From CALMEH01 sp964548225 (GTDB taxonomy: Bacteria; Acidobacteriota; Blastocatellia; Pyrinomonadales; Pyrinomonadaceae): DNA of 64,000 nt. Position numbers and translations under genes: made by a program. The stretch lies in the NCBI GenBank assembly GCA_964548225.1, contig CAZJQP010000002.1:62001-126000 (forward strand), read 5' to 3'. Below are positions 50,395-59,251 of this stretch, piece by piece; position 1 is the stretch's first letter, and each line of letters starts with the position of its first letter. The notes under the pieces were generated by a model that searched no databases, was not told the DNA's origin, and saw nothing but the letters and a program-made list of their open reading frames with translations.

Positions 50395-52853
50395 AAACGA
50401 TGGCGAATCCGATAGATAAAATCAGGAAAATAAAAGGCAAAAGCTGGACGGAGATTCTCACGCGCGGCGAACAGGCTCTGTCCGTCTATACCGAACAAAT
50501 CGGTTTGAGCGGAAAATTGCCGACTGATGAAGAACTTGTCCAACTAACTGAAAAATCTTATTTCGGAAAGGAAAAAATTACGCCTCAACTATTTTTTGAA
50601 GCCTTTTGTGAAAACGCCGACTTTGCATTTTTCCCGTCGTTTCGTCAAAAAGGCGCGACGCTTGCGGCTTTTCGGCGCGATTTCGGCGAAAAAAGCGCAC
50701 GTCCGTTTATCGAAAAAGCCGATAGAATGATTTCGGGCAAATTCGATTTACTCGGACTTTTAAATCTCGATTTCGGTGCAGATGTTGATTGGCATTATGA
50801 ACCTGTGGCGGACAAAAAAATTCCGCTCAAACATTGGAAACAGTTCGATGAACTCGACACCACGGAAACCGGCGATAAAAAAATCGTTTGGGAACTCAAC
50901 CGGCATCAGCATTTTTTCACACTCGGCGTGGCTTATTGGCTGACGAAAGATGAGCGTTATGCAGAAACTTTTGCGCGACATCTCGAATCTTGGATGGCGC
51001 AAAATCAACCCGGAATGGGCATAAATTGGTTTAGCTCGCTTGAGGTTGCGTTTCGTGCAATAAGCTGGATTTGGGCGTTTAATTTTTTCAAAGATTCGCC
51101 GCATCTCACGCCGCAACTTTTCCAACAAGCCTTAAAATTCTTATATTTACACGGCAGACACATCGAAAAGTATCTTTCGACATATTACAGCCCGAACACG
51201 CATCTGACAGGCGAAGCACTCGGACTTTATTATCTCGGCACACAATTTCCGTTCTTTTCACGCGCTCCGCATTGGCGCAAAATGGGCGAAGATATTTTGT
51301 TTGCCGAACTCGACAAACAAATTTTGCCCGACGGCGTTTATTTCGAGCAGACGACTTGGTATCAGCGTTACACTGTAGATTTTTATACGCAATTTTTGAT
51401 TCTGAAAACTTTGAACAACGGCGAAACGGAAAAAAATCTGCAAGCCAAACTCGAAACAAAATTGCAGTTAATGTTGGATTTTTTGATGTATGCGACTCGT
51501 CCCGACGGCACAACGCCTTTTATCGGTGATGATGACGGCGGCAGATGTTTGCCGCACGGAAACGTCGGAACGGAAGATTTTCGAGCGGTTTTGACGACCG
51601 GCGCAGTTCTTTTCGGGCGCAGTGATTATAAATTTGTCGCGCACGATTTTTCGGAAGAAACCCTTTGGCTTTTAGGCGCGGAAAGCCGTCAAAGTTTTAT
51701 GAATTTAAGATTAGTGCGTCCGACGAAAACCTCAAACGCTTTCAAATCGGGCGGTTATTTCGTAATGCGGGACGGTTGGGCGGAAACCGATGATTTTCTG
51801 CTGATTGACGGCGGCGAACTCGGCGCAAAATCGGGCGGACACGCTCATTCGGACGCGCTTTCGATAGATTTAGCGGTCGGCGGCGACTCGCTTCTGGTTG
51901 ATTCGGGAACATACACTTATCACGAATCGGACGAATTGAGAGATTTTTTCCGCACGACTATTGCCCATAATACTTTGCAGATTGACGGCAAATCGCAATC
52001 TGAGCCGGGCGAGAAATTTAATTGGAAAACCCGCGCAAACACGGACGTTCATTCGTGGATTTCGCAAGACCGTTTCGATTTTTTTGAAGGTTCGCACGAT
52101 GGTTATGAGCGTTTGGCTTCGCCCGCAACACACACGCGAAGCATTCTGTTTTTGAAAAACGACTATTGGATTATGCGCGATTTTGCTCAAACAAGCGGCG
52201 AACACGAATACGCGCTCAATTTTCATTTCAACACGGAAACTAAGCCGTCAATCGAAGGCGCGGAAAACGGGAGTTTGTGCGTTAATGCCACCCGCAAATC
52301 AAAAGACGGACTTCGCCTTTTCACCTTTGGCGACAATGGAAATTGGCAGCGCAAAGAAAGTTGGATTTCAAACAGTTACGGCAAAAAAATCAACGCCCCT
52401 TTCTTAAGATTTATCTCGAAAGGCACAGGCGCACAAGAATTTTTTACGTTTATGATTCCTTCGGAGCAGACTTTTAATGCTCCCGAAGTTTTTGAAACCG
52501 AAATTCCGGGCGGACGCGCTTTTGTCATAAAATACCGCGATTATCACGATTTATTTGTCGTAACGGACGGCGAACAAATTGTCCGCACCGAATTTTTTAA
52601 CACGAATTTTGAATTCTTGTGGGCGCGTCTGAGCGCAAACGAAGATTTGCCCGAAGAATTCGTTCTCATCGGCGGCACGCATTTTTCGCTCGGCGGCAGA
52701 GATGTGATAAATTTCCCCAACAAATTGGATTTCGCCATTGCCCGACGCTTGGGAAATCGGCTCAATGTCCGCACCAGCGAAAGCGTTTTCAGCGTTTCGC
52801 TTCCGTCGAAAGCCTCAACGACCTACATTTTGAAAAACTCCGAGCAATCATAA
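50385..52853 (+). CDS. Heparinase II/III-like polysaccharide lyase family protein
   Basis: 822 residues. An alpha/alpha-toroid (about 90-430) includes ELNRHQHFFTLGVAYWLTKD, YYSPNTHLTGEALGLYYLG and PDGVYFEQTTWYQRYT. A beta-sandwich domain (about 445-700) includes GGYFVMRDGW, LLIDGGELGAKSGGHAHSD and VDSGTYTY, which are heparinase II/III marks with Tyr and His catalytic candidates. Such enzymes cut uronate-containing glycans by beta-elimination. No signal peptide is visible, so it may act inside the cell or be exported by another route. In EPS loci these lyases usually edit or clear the cell's own polymer. Confidence 0.85.
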   Translation: MSVETMANPIDKIRKIKGKSWTEILTRGEQALSVYTEQIGLSGKLPTDEELVQLTEKSYFGKEKITPQLFFEAFCENADFAFFPSFRQKGATLAAFRRDFGEKSARPFIEKADRMISGKFDLLGLLNLDFGADVDWHYEPVADKKIPLKHWKQFDELDTTETGDKKIVWELNRHQHFFTLGVAYWLTKDERYAETFARHLESWMAQNQPGMGINWFSSLEVAFRAISWIWAFNFFKDSPHLTPQLFQQALKFLYLHGRHIEKYLSTYYSPNTHLTGEALGLYYLGTQFPFFSRAPHWRKMGEDILFAELDKQILPDGVYFEQTTWYQRYTVDFYTQFLILKTLNNGETEKNLQAKLETKLQLMLDFLMYATRPDGTTPFIGDDDGGRCLPHGNVGTEDFRAVLTTGAVLFGRSDYKFVAHDFSEETLWLLGAESRQSFMNLRLVRPTKTSNAFKSGGYFVMRDGWAETDDFLLIDGGELGAKSGGHAHSDALSIDLAVGGDSLLVDSGTYTYHESDELRDFFRTTIAHNTLQIDGKSQSEPGEKFNWKTRANTDVHSWISQDRFDFFEGSHDGYERLASPATHTRSILFLKNDYWIMRDFAQTSGEHEYALNFHFNTETKPSIEGAENGSLCVNATRKSKDGLRLFTFGDNGNWQRKESWISNSYGKKINAPFLRFISKGTGAQEFFTFMIPSEQTFNAPEVFETEIPGGRAFVIKYRDYHDLFVVTDGEQIVRTEFFNTNFEFLWARLSANEDLPEEFVLIGGTHFSLGGRDVINFPNKLDFAIARRLGNRLNVRTSESVFSVSLPSKASTTYILKNSEQS

Positions 52854-52869
52854 AGCATCGCGCTTGCAA

Positions 52870-52932
52870 AATGCTTCATCTCGCAAGTTTGATGAAGCAT
52901 CTCGCAAGCGTGATGAAGCATCTTGGAAGCGT
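52870..52932. repeat. 21-bp tandem repeat with mini-hairpins
   Basis: Three 21-base units: 52870-52890, 52891-52911 and 52912-52932. Units 2 and 3 start GATGAAGCATC, itself a hairpin (GATG-AAG-CATC), then TCGCAAGCGT; unit 1 has the inner part inverted. A partial unit precedes, beginning at the stop codon of the lyase gene. The same 21-base period occurs at 62037-62270. Confidence 0.75.
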
Positions 52933-53000
52933 GAAACTTCGTCAAACTGCCTCAAAAAATGATTAAATAAGTAAGTGGACGCAATTATCTTATGAATTAT

Positions 53001-53072
53001 AACCACGAAAACACACACAACAACACCAAAGAAACCAACTTTTTTCGTATTGTTTTGTGTGTTTTCGTGGTT
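53001..53072. repeat. Inverted repeat, AACCACGAAAACACACA
   Basis: Perfect 17-bp arms AACCACGAAAACACACA (53001-53017) and its reverse complement (53056-53072). The start AACC(A/G)(C/T)GAAA resembles the arms at 22132 and 59251, so it may be a distant member of that family. Confidence 0.8.
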
Positions 53073-53120
53073 TCATCTTCAAAACTAATTGGATAGACAA
53101 AATTGCTTTTAACTGAAACC

Positions 53121-53198
53121 TCTAAAATAATTGATAATGTGCCGTATTTTTACACGATAATTATCAAATTCCAATTATCAGTTATCAATTATTTCAGA
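53121..53198. repeat. Inverted repeat, ATAATTGAT family (copy 3)
   Basis: Arms TCTAAAATAATTGATAA (53121-53137) and TTATCAATTATTTCAGA (53182-53198), one mismatch. More AATTATCA units lie between 53157 and 53181. Core words are identical to 28987-29058 and 40396-40480. Confidence 0.85.
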
Positions 53199-53260
53199 GA
53201 TTTTTACCTTTATTTATTTGCGTCCGACTGCTTATTCTGTCCGTTTACTTACTAAAGAAA

Positions 53261-54397
53261 GTGAAGAAAAACATTCTCCAATTCATCGGCAGTTTTCACA
53301 CCGGCGGCTCGGAACGCCAAGCTGTTCAGCTTGTCCATCTTTTGAAAGAAGCAGGTAAATTTAATGTTTTTCTCGCAACTTTGAACCGTGAAGGCGCATT
53401 GCTCGAAGAAGTTGCCGGACTCAGATTTAATCAAATCCCCGAATTTCCGCTCATCTCGTTTTATGATTTGAATTTTGCAAAACAGATTAAAAATTGCGTG
53501 AAGTTTTTGCGCGAAAACAAAATCGAAATCGTCCACACACACGATTTTTACACCAATATTTTCGGCATCACGGCGGCAAAACTTGCGGGCGTAAAAGTGA
53601 AAATCGCTTCAAAACGCGAAACGGGCGGAATGCGTTCAAACTTGCAGAAAACAATCGAAAAAAGGATTTTCGGTTGGGCAGACGCGGTTGCCGTAAATTC
53701 AAAAGCCGTTGAAAAATATTTGATTGATGAAGGAATCTCACGCGAAAAACTCGAATTGATTTACAACGGTTTGGATTTGGAAAGATTACAACCGAAACTC
53801 ACGGACAGAAAACAAATTTTAGAAAAATTAGGTTTGCCGACTGATGAAAATATAAAATTTATTACGTTGGTCGCAAACCTGCGCCACGACGTAAAAAATC
53901 AACCGATGTTTCTTCGTGCGGCACAAAAAGTTTCGGCGAAATTTCCGAACGCACATTTCGTTCTTGCGGGCGAAGGCGAATTGCGTGAAGGTTTGGAAAA
54001 TCTTGCGCGTGAACTCAAAATTGTCGGAAATACACATTTTATCGGGCGTTGCGAAATTGTTCCCGAACTTCTTTCAGCAAGTTTCTCTGGAACTTTGACA
54101 TCTTTTCACGAAGGTTTTTCAAATTCGATTTTGGAATATATGGCGGCAAAATTGCCCGTTGTTGCGACAAATGTCGGCGGCGCAAGCGAAGCGATTGTTG
54201 AAAATGAAACGGGTTTTTTGGTTAAATCTGACGACGATGAAACATTCGCAAACTGTTTGATTGCATTGCTCGAAGATGAAACAAAAGCGCGAAAATTCGG
54301 CGAAAACGGCGCGAAAATTGTTGCCGAAAAATTTTCCGTTGCGGCGCAGTTGAAAAATGTTTCGGAACTTTACGAACGGAAGTCTAATGAACGCTAA
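53261..54397 (+). CDS. Glycosyltransferase family 4
   Basis: 378 residues, GTG start (no nearby ATG fits). The GT-B fold begins ILQFIGSFHTGGSERQAVQL with the acceptor-side glycine loop. KIEIVHTHDFYTNIFG and IASKRETGGMRSNLQK follow. The donor half has VANLRHDVKNQPMFLRAA, FVLAGEGELREGLE and HEGFSNSILEYMAAKLPVVA with the E-x7-E nucleotide-sugar motif. It should add a sugar to the EPS repeat. It overlaps the next GT4 gene by 11 bases. Confidence 0.93.
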   Translation: MKKNILQFIGSFHTGGSERQAVQLVHLLKEAGKFNVFLATLNREGALLEEVAGLRFNQIPEFPLISFYDLNFAKQIKNCVKFLRENKIEIVHTHDFYTNIFGITAAKLAGVKVKIASKRETGGMRSNLQKTIEKRIFGWADAVAVNSKAVEKYLIDEGISREKLELIYNGLDLERLQPKLTDRKQILEKLGLPTDENIKFITLVANLRHDVKNQPMFLRAAQKVSAKFPNAHFVLAGEGELREGLENLARELKIVGNTHFIGRCEIVPELLSASFSGTLTSFHEGFSNSILEYMAAKLPVVATNVGGASEAIVENETGFLVKSDDDETFANCLIALLEDETKARKFGENGAKIVAEKFSVAAQLKNVSELYERKSNER

Positions 54398-55457
54398 AAA
54401 AGAAAAAATAAAAATCGCACTCGTCGCGCCTTCTCTGCGTGTCGTTGGCGGGCAATCAATTCAAGCGCGGCGTTTGATTGATGCTTTTGCGGTTGATGAA
54501 AACGTCGAGATTTCTTTCATTCCGAACAATCCCGAAACCGTTTTTGAAAACGTCAAAATTCTTCGCACGATTTTTACTTCAATCAAATTTTGGTTATCGC
54601 TTTTCGTTAAAATTCCGCAATCAAAAATCGTTCACATCTTTTCTTCCGGCACGACAAGCTACATTATTTCAACACTTCCGCCGTTGTTTATCGCCAAACT
54701 TTTTAGAAAAAAAACGATTCTTCACTATCACACGGGCGAAGCCGAAACGCATCTGAGCGATTGGAAATTGACGGCAAAACCGACAATGAAACGCTTTGAT
54801 AAAATCATTGTGCCGTCGCAATTTTTGATTGATGTTTTTGCGAAATTCGAGTTAAAGGCGGAAGCAATTTTTAATTTTGTCGAAAGCGAAAAATTTAAGT
54901 TTCGTGAGAGAAATCCGCTTCAGCCCGTATTCCTATCGAATCGAAATTTTGAAGCGCATTATCAAGTTTCAGACGTTTTACGCGCCTTTCGCTTAATTCA
55001 AAATCGCTTTGCGGACGCGAAACTTTTTGTCGCCGGAGCGGGAAGCGAAGAAAAACTTTTGCATCAACTCGCCGCCGAATTAAAACTTGAAAATGTCGAA
55101 TTTTTAGGCAGAATCGAGCCGTCGGAAATGCCGCAAATCTATGATAAAGCGGATGTTTATTTGAACGCTTCAATTGTTGATAATATGCCGCTGTCGTTTA
55201 TCGAAGCCTTTGCCGCCGGAATGCCGATTGTTTCTTACGCAACCGGCGGAATTCCGTATATTTGCAAACACGGCGAAACGGCTTTACTTGTTGAAACTAA
55301 AGATTTTGAAGCATTGGCACAAGAAGCGATTCGTTTGTTTGAAGATAAAGATTTGGCGCAAAAAATTATTGCTCAAGCACACGGCGAAAGTGTAAAATAT
55401 TCAAAGCAAGCTGTTTGCACCGATTGGCTTGAAACCTACCGAAATCTTTCCGAATGA
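54387..55457 (+). CDS. Glycosyltransferase family 4
   Basis: 356 residues from the ATG at 54387, which overlaps the previous stop; an ATG at 54357 is in frame but lies deeper in the upstream gene. The start KIALVAPSLRVVGGQSIQARRL is the GT4 entry. LHYHTGEAETHLSDW lies in the N-domain. The donor domain has FVAGAGSEEKLLHQLA, FLGRIEPSEMPQIYDKADVY and SFIEAFAAGMPIVSYATGGI. Length and motifs are complete. The next gene begins in an ATGA overlap. Confidence 0.93.
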   Translation: MNAKKEKIKIALVAPSLRVVGGQSIQARRLIDAFAVDENVEISFIPNNPETVFENVKILRTIFTSIKFWLSLFVKIPQSKIVHIFSSGTTSYIISTLPPLFIAKLFRKKTILHYHTGEAETHLSDWKLTAKPTMKRFDKIIVPSQFLIDVFAKFELKAEAIFNFVESEKFKFRERNPLQPVFLSNRNFEAHYQVSDVLRAFRLIQNRFADAKLFVAGAGSEEKLLHQLAAELKLENVEFLGRIEPSEMPQIYDKADVYLNASIVDNMPLSFIEAFAAGMPIVSYATGGIPYICKHGETALLVETKDFEALAQEAIRLFEDKDLAQKIIAQAHGESVKYSKQAVCTDWLETYRNLSE

Positions 55458-56308
55458 ACGAAAAAAAACTAAAAATAATCATTTTAACTCACGGCGGCGC
55501 AGAGCGTTTGCTCGAACTTTTGGTTGAGATAAAATCAGTTAAAGTCGTTGGCGTGTTCGTTGAAACAGCGACGGAAAAGCGCAGAAGTTTCAAAGAAAAG
55601 ATTAAGCGTTCGATTCGTTATGACGGTTATTTTGCAACAATTAAGAAGATTTTTAAGAAAGAAAATCAAGACGTGAAAACAATTCAATCGAGCCAAGGCA
55701 ATTTGGAAAAGTGCGTCGCAAACTTGAAAATTCCGCTTCACAAACTTGAAAATTATCACGCCGAAAGTGCGATAAAAATGTTAAAAGAAACGAATGCGGA
55801 TTTGGGCATTCTTTATGGCACGAATATCATCAAAGAATCGGTTTTTTCGATTCCGCGTCTCGGTTCGATAAATATTCATCAAGGACTCGCGCCGATTTAT
55901 CGCGGCGGTCCGACGGTGTTTTGGGAGCTTTTTAATGATGAAAAAGAGGTTGGAATCACCGTTCATTTCGTCGCGCCCAAAGTTGATACGGGCGATATAA
56001 TTTTGCAGAAAACCGTAAAACTTGATTATGATTTTTCACGTTACGGTTTGGATTATGAAGCATTTTTAGAAGATTTCCGTGCTTCATTGAAAGAACCTTC
56101 AGCCGAACTTTTAGCCGAATCCGTGCGATTGATTTCGGAAGGAAAAGAGCAGAGAAAAAAGCAAGACACAAGTCTCGGCAAGCGTTATAAATTGCCGATA
56201 AAATCTGAAAAAGACGCGCTGTTAAGACTTTTAAAAGAACGGAGAAATTTTCTTGACGCAAAGGTGCAAAGGCGCAAAGGCGCAAAGAATTTTTCGGAAA
56301 ATCAATAA
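55454..56308 (+). CDS. Formyltransferase-family protein (methionyl-tRNA formyltransferase-like fold)
   Basis: 284 residues. The catalytic triad of the family is present: Asn140 and His142 in SINIHQGLAPIYRGG and Asp178 in PKVDTGDI. The N-terminal 90 residues differ from Fmt and no Fmt C-terminal domain is seen. In sugar loci such proteins N-formylate 4-amino sugars using 10-formyltetrahydrofolate, so the EPS may carry an N-formyl sugar; that is inference. It overlaps the GT4 gene by four bases. Its last residues (AKVQRRKGAKNF) are coded by an 8-base tandem repeat, the left arm of an inverted repeat. Confidence 0.85.
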   Translation: MNEKKLKIIILTHGGAERLLELLVEIKSVKVVGVFVETATEKRRSFKEKIKRSIRYDGYFATIKKIFKKENQDVKTIQSSQGNLEKCVANLKIPLHKLENYHAESAIKMLKETNADLGILYGTNIIKESVFSIPRLGSINIHQGLAPIYRGGPTVFWELFNDEKEVGITVHFVAPKVDTGDIILQKTVKLDYDFSRYGLDYEAFLEDFRASLKEPSAELLAESVRLISEGKEQRKKQDTSLGKRYKLPIKSEKDALLRLLKERRNFLDAKVQRRKGAKNFSENQ

Positions 56309-56336
56309 AAACTTTGCGTCCTCGCATCTTTGCGTT
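56253..56336. repeat. Inverted repeat made of GCAAAGGC octamers, partly coding
   Basis: Left arm 56253-56279 is a tandem of GCAAAGGC/GCAAAGGT. Right arm 56311-56336 is its reverse complement with several transitions. The stop codon of the formyltransferase-like gene is between the arms, so the left arm is translated. Confidence 0.8.
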
Positions 56337-56347
56337 AAAAAACAAAA

Positions 56348-57319
56348 GTGAAAAAAACTTTACTCAAAACAATGTATAATTTCGGCGCATTTGCTCCTTT
56401 TCGTTGGGCAAATCGCAGAAATGTTTTGATTTTGATGTATCATCGTTTCGGTGAAGGTGCGGGGAAAGTTTCTGCCGCCGATTTTGAATTGCATCTCGAA
56501 TATTTGAAAAATCATCATCGCGTTTTGTCGCTTGTGGAAACGGTTGAATTTTTGCAAAACGGAAAATCTTTGCCGCTGAATTCGGTTGTGATAACGATTG
56601 ATGACGGTTACAGAGATGCTTATGAAATCGCGTTTCCGCTTTTGAAAAAGTTTAATTTTCGAGCAGTCGTTTATGCGATTACCGAGTTTTCGGACGGTAA
56701 ATGCTGGCTTTGGACGGATTTGATGCGGTATGTTTTGCTGAATACGAAACGTGATGTAGAGAACAGATTGGAAACGGCGGCGCAGATAAATGCGAATTTG
56801 AAAAAACTTCCGAACGACGAAAAACATGCGAAAATCATAGAATTTGCAAAAGATTTCGGAGTCGAAATTCCTACGCTTCCGCCGCCTGAATTTGCGCCGA
56901 TGAATTGGGATCAAGCAAGGGAAATGGATGAGAACGGCGTGAAAATCGAATCGCATACCGTTACACATCCGATTTTGACGAATATTTCGGCGAACGAATT
57001 GGATTTTGAGTTGCAAACTTCAAAAAAACGTCTCGAAGAAGTTTTGAACCGGCGTGTTGAGCATTTTTGTTATCCGAACGGTTCGCTGAATAAAACTGTG
57101 GAAAAAGCTGTGGAAAAAGCCGGTTACAAATCGGCGACAACGACCGAATACGGTTTTAATAATCCGCAAACCGAAAAATTTTTGCTCAAACGAATTGACG
57201 CGCAATCTTCAATCGAAAATTTCGCGCAAAGCACAAGCGGATTTGAAAGTTTCAGGTTTCAGGTTTCAGGTTTGAAGTTAAAAACAACCCGAAACCCGAA
57301 ACCCGAAACCCGAAACTAA
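56348..57319 (+). CDS. Polysaccharide deacetylase (NodB homology)
   Basis: 323 residues with a GTG start at 56348. LILMYHRFGEG opens the domain. VVITIDDGYRDAYEIAFPLL contains the Asp85-Asp86 pair, IESHTVTHPILTN the His-x3-His metal site, and VEHFCYPNGSLNKTV the active-site Pro-Asn/Gly strand. CE4 enzymes remove N- or O-acetyl groups from glycans; no clear signal peptide is present. Its final 23 or so residues are coded by an inverted repeat that lies wholly inside the gene, and the TAA stop begins on the last base of the right arm. Confidence 0.88.
   Translation: MKKTLLKTMYNFGAFAPFRWANRRNVLILMYHRFGEGAGKVSAADFELHLEYLKNHHRVLSLVETVEFLQNGKSLPLNSVVITIDDGYRDAYEIAFPLLKKFNFRAVVYAITEFSDGKCWLWTDLMRYVLLNTKRDVENRLETAAQINANLKKLPNDEKHAKIIEFAKDFGVEIPTLPPPEFAPMNWDQAREMDENGVKIESHTVTHPILTNISANELDFELQTSKKRLEEVLNRRVEHFCYPNGSLNKTVEKAVEKAGYKSATTTEYGFNNPQTEKFLLKRIDAQSSIENFAQSTSGFESFRFQVSGLKLKTTRNPKPETRN
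57248..57317. repeat. Inverted repeat of CAGGTTT/CGGGTTT heptamers inside a coding end
   Basis: Left arm 57248-57273 repeats CAGGTTT three times. Right arm 57292-57317 repeats AAACCCG. The arms are perfect reverse complements except for one A/G difference per unit at the same position. The whole element codes the C-terminal tail of the deacetylase and supplies the first base of its stop. Confidence 0.9.
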
Positions 57320-57325
57320 AAAAAG

Positions 57326-59251
57326 ATGTGTGGAATCAACGGAATCGCGCTTTCGAGCCGTTCCAAAAAACAAATTAATGAATCAATTTTGCGGCGAATG
57401 ACGGACGTGATTCATCATCGTGGACCTGATGGCGACGGCATTTTTATTGATGAAAAAATCGGGCTTGGGCATCGGCGTTTATCAATCGTTGATGTCGCGC
57501 ACGGCGCACAGCCGATGTTTAATCACGATAAATCAATTTCGATAATTTACAACGGCGAAGTTTATAATCACGCCGATTATCGCGCCGAATTGGAAGCAAA
57601 AGGTTATATTTTTCAGAACAATTCGGACACCGAAACGATAATTCATCTTTACGAAGAATACGGTGTGAAATGCGTCGAAAAGCTGCGCGGAATGTTTGCG
57701 TTTGCGATTTGGGACAAGCGAGCGAGAACGCTTTTTATTGCGCGTGATCGGCTTGGCGTAAAACCGCTTTATTATGTTCACGACAGCGAGGGAAATTTGT
57801 TTTTCGGTTCGGAAATCAAGACTTTACTTGAAGCAAACGCGATAAAACCTGAGATAAATTACTGTGCGCTTCCCGACCAATTTGCCAATCACGGAACTTC
57901 GCGTGATGAAACTTTGTTCAAAAATGTGAAGCGGCTTTTGCCCGGACATTTTTTGATTTGGAAAGACGGAAACTTAAAGATTGAAGAATTTTGGGACGTA
58001 AATTTCGAGCCGAAACACGAAGAAAAATCGGACAAAGATTTTATCGAAGAATGGCGCGAAATGTTTCGTCATTCCGTAAAATTGCGTTTGATGGCGGACG
58101 TTCCGCTCGGAATGTTTTTGTCGGGCGGAATTGATTCTTCGGCAATTTGCGCGATGATGGCAACGATGGTTGACGAGCCGATTAAAACTTTTTCGGTCGG
58201 CTTTAAAGAGCGCGAAGCAAACGAATTTGAATATGCGCGAATCGTTTCAAAAGCCTTTAAAACCGAACATCACGAAATTACAATCACGCCCGAACAGTTT
58301 TTTGCGGAATTGCCGAATCTAGTCTGGCACGAAGATGAACCGATTGGTTTTATCGCGTCCGTGCCGCTTTATTTTGTGTCGAAATTGGCGCAAAAGCACG
58401 TTAAAGTTGTTCTGACAGGCGAAGGAAGCGATGAAATTCTTGCGGGTTACGGACGTTATGCAAAGGCTTTGCAACTTCTAAATTACGGCGAAAAATATGA
58501 AAATTTTACGCCTTCATTTGTTCGTTCAGCAGTAAAATCGGGCGTTACGGCATTTGGCGGAAAACTTAGCCGAACTTTTCTTTCGCGTGAAGCCGACATC
58601 GAAAATCTGTTTTTTGATAATTTCGGCATTTATCCGAAAGCGATGCAGAAAAATCTGTTTTCCAAAGAAACAAAATCGCATTTTGCAGACGAAAATCCGT
58701 ATTATTTTCAAAATCAATGGCTCGAAAAAACGGACGCGAAAGAGATTTTGGACAAACTGCTTTATGCTGATACGAAAACTTATCTGCACGAACTTTTGAT
58801 GAAGCAAGATCAGATGTCTATGGCGGCTTCGATTGAATCTCGCGTGCCTTTCCTCGACCATAAACTCGTTGAATTTACCGCAAAAATGCCGACAAAGATG
58901 AAACTTCGCGGACGTGATACGAAATGGATTTTGCGCGAAGCAATGAAGGGAATTTTGCCCGATGAGATTTTGAATCGTTCAAAAATGGGATTTCCCGTGC
59001 CGATCGGAAATTGGTTCAGAAACGAGTATAAACACATCGTTGACGAATATATTTTGGGCGAACGCGCAATTTCACGCGGAATTTTCAACGCCGATTTTGT
59101 GCGCGAAATCGTTGCAAAACACAACGCGGGCGAAAATCATGATGAAAGAATTTGGTCGCTCGTCAATTTTGAGATTTGGCAGAGAAGATTTTTTGACGGT
59201 GAAACGGTTGAAAATAAAGAAATCGAAATCGAAGAAGCGGTTTTAGTTTGA
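57326..59251 (+). CDS. Asparagine synthase (glutamine-hydrolysing) family amidotransferase, second copy
   Basis: 641 residues, complete. Cys2 (MCGINGIAL), HHRGPDGDG and YNGEVYNHADY form the glutaminase half; FLSGGIDSSAICAMM is the PP-loop. TGEGSDEILAGYGRY and KQDQMSMAASIESRVPFLDH follow. It is clearly diverged from the copy at 46526, so the two probably amidate different acceptors in EPS synthesis. The start is six bases after the deacetylase stop. Confidence 0.93.
   Translation: MCGINGIALSSRSKKQINESILRRMTDVIHHRGPDGDGIFIDEKIGLGHRRLSIVDVAHGAQPMFNHDKSISIIYNGEVYNHADYRAELEAKGYIFQNNSDTETIIHLYEEYGVKCVEKLRGMFAFAIWDKRARTLFIARDRLGVKPLYYVHDSEGNLFFGSEIKTLLEANAIKPEINYCALPDQFANHGTSRDETLFKNVKRLLPGHFLIWKDGNLKIEEFWDVNFEPKHEEKSDKDFIEEWREMFRHSVKLRLMADVPLGMFLSGGIDSSAICAMMATMVDEPIKTFSVGFKEREANEFEYARIVSKAFKTEHHEITITPEQFFAELPNLVWHEDEPIGFIASVPLYFVSKLAQKHVKVVLTGEGSDEILAGYGRYAKALQLLNYGEKYENFTPSFVRSAVKSGVTAFGGKLSRTFLSREADIENLFFDNFGIYPKAMQKNLFSKETKSHFADENPYYFQNQWLEKTDAKEILDKLLYADTKTYLHELLMKQDQMSMAASIESRVPFLDHKLVEFTAKMPTKMKLRGRDTKWILREAMKGILPDEILNRSKMGFPVPIGNWFRNEYKHIVDEYILGERAISRGIFNADFVREIVAKHNAGENHDERIWSLVNFEIWQRRFFDGETVENKEIEIEEAVLV

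Larger units (their letters stand above)
52854..53260. other. 407-base gap filled with three nested repeat systems
   Basis: No gene is seen. It contains a 21-bp tandem array (52870-52932), an outer inverted pair GGACGCAA (52977-52984)/TTGCGTCC (53218-53225), and within it the inverted repeats at 53001-53072 and 53121-53198. The start codon of the next gene follows at 53261. Confidence 0.7.
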
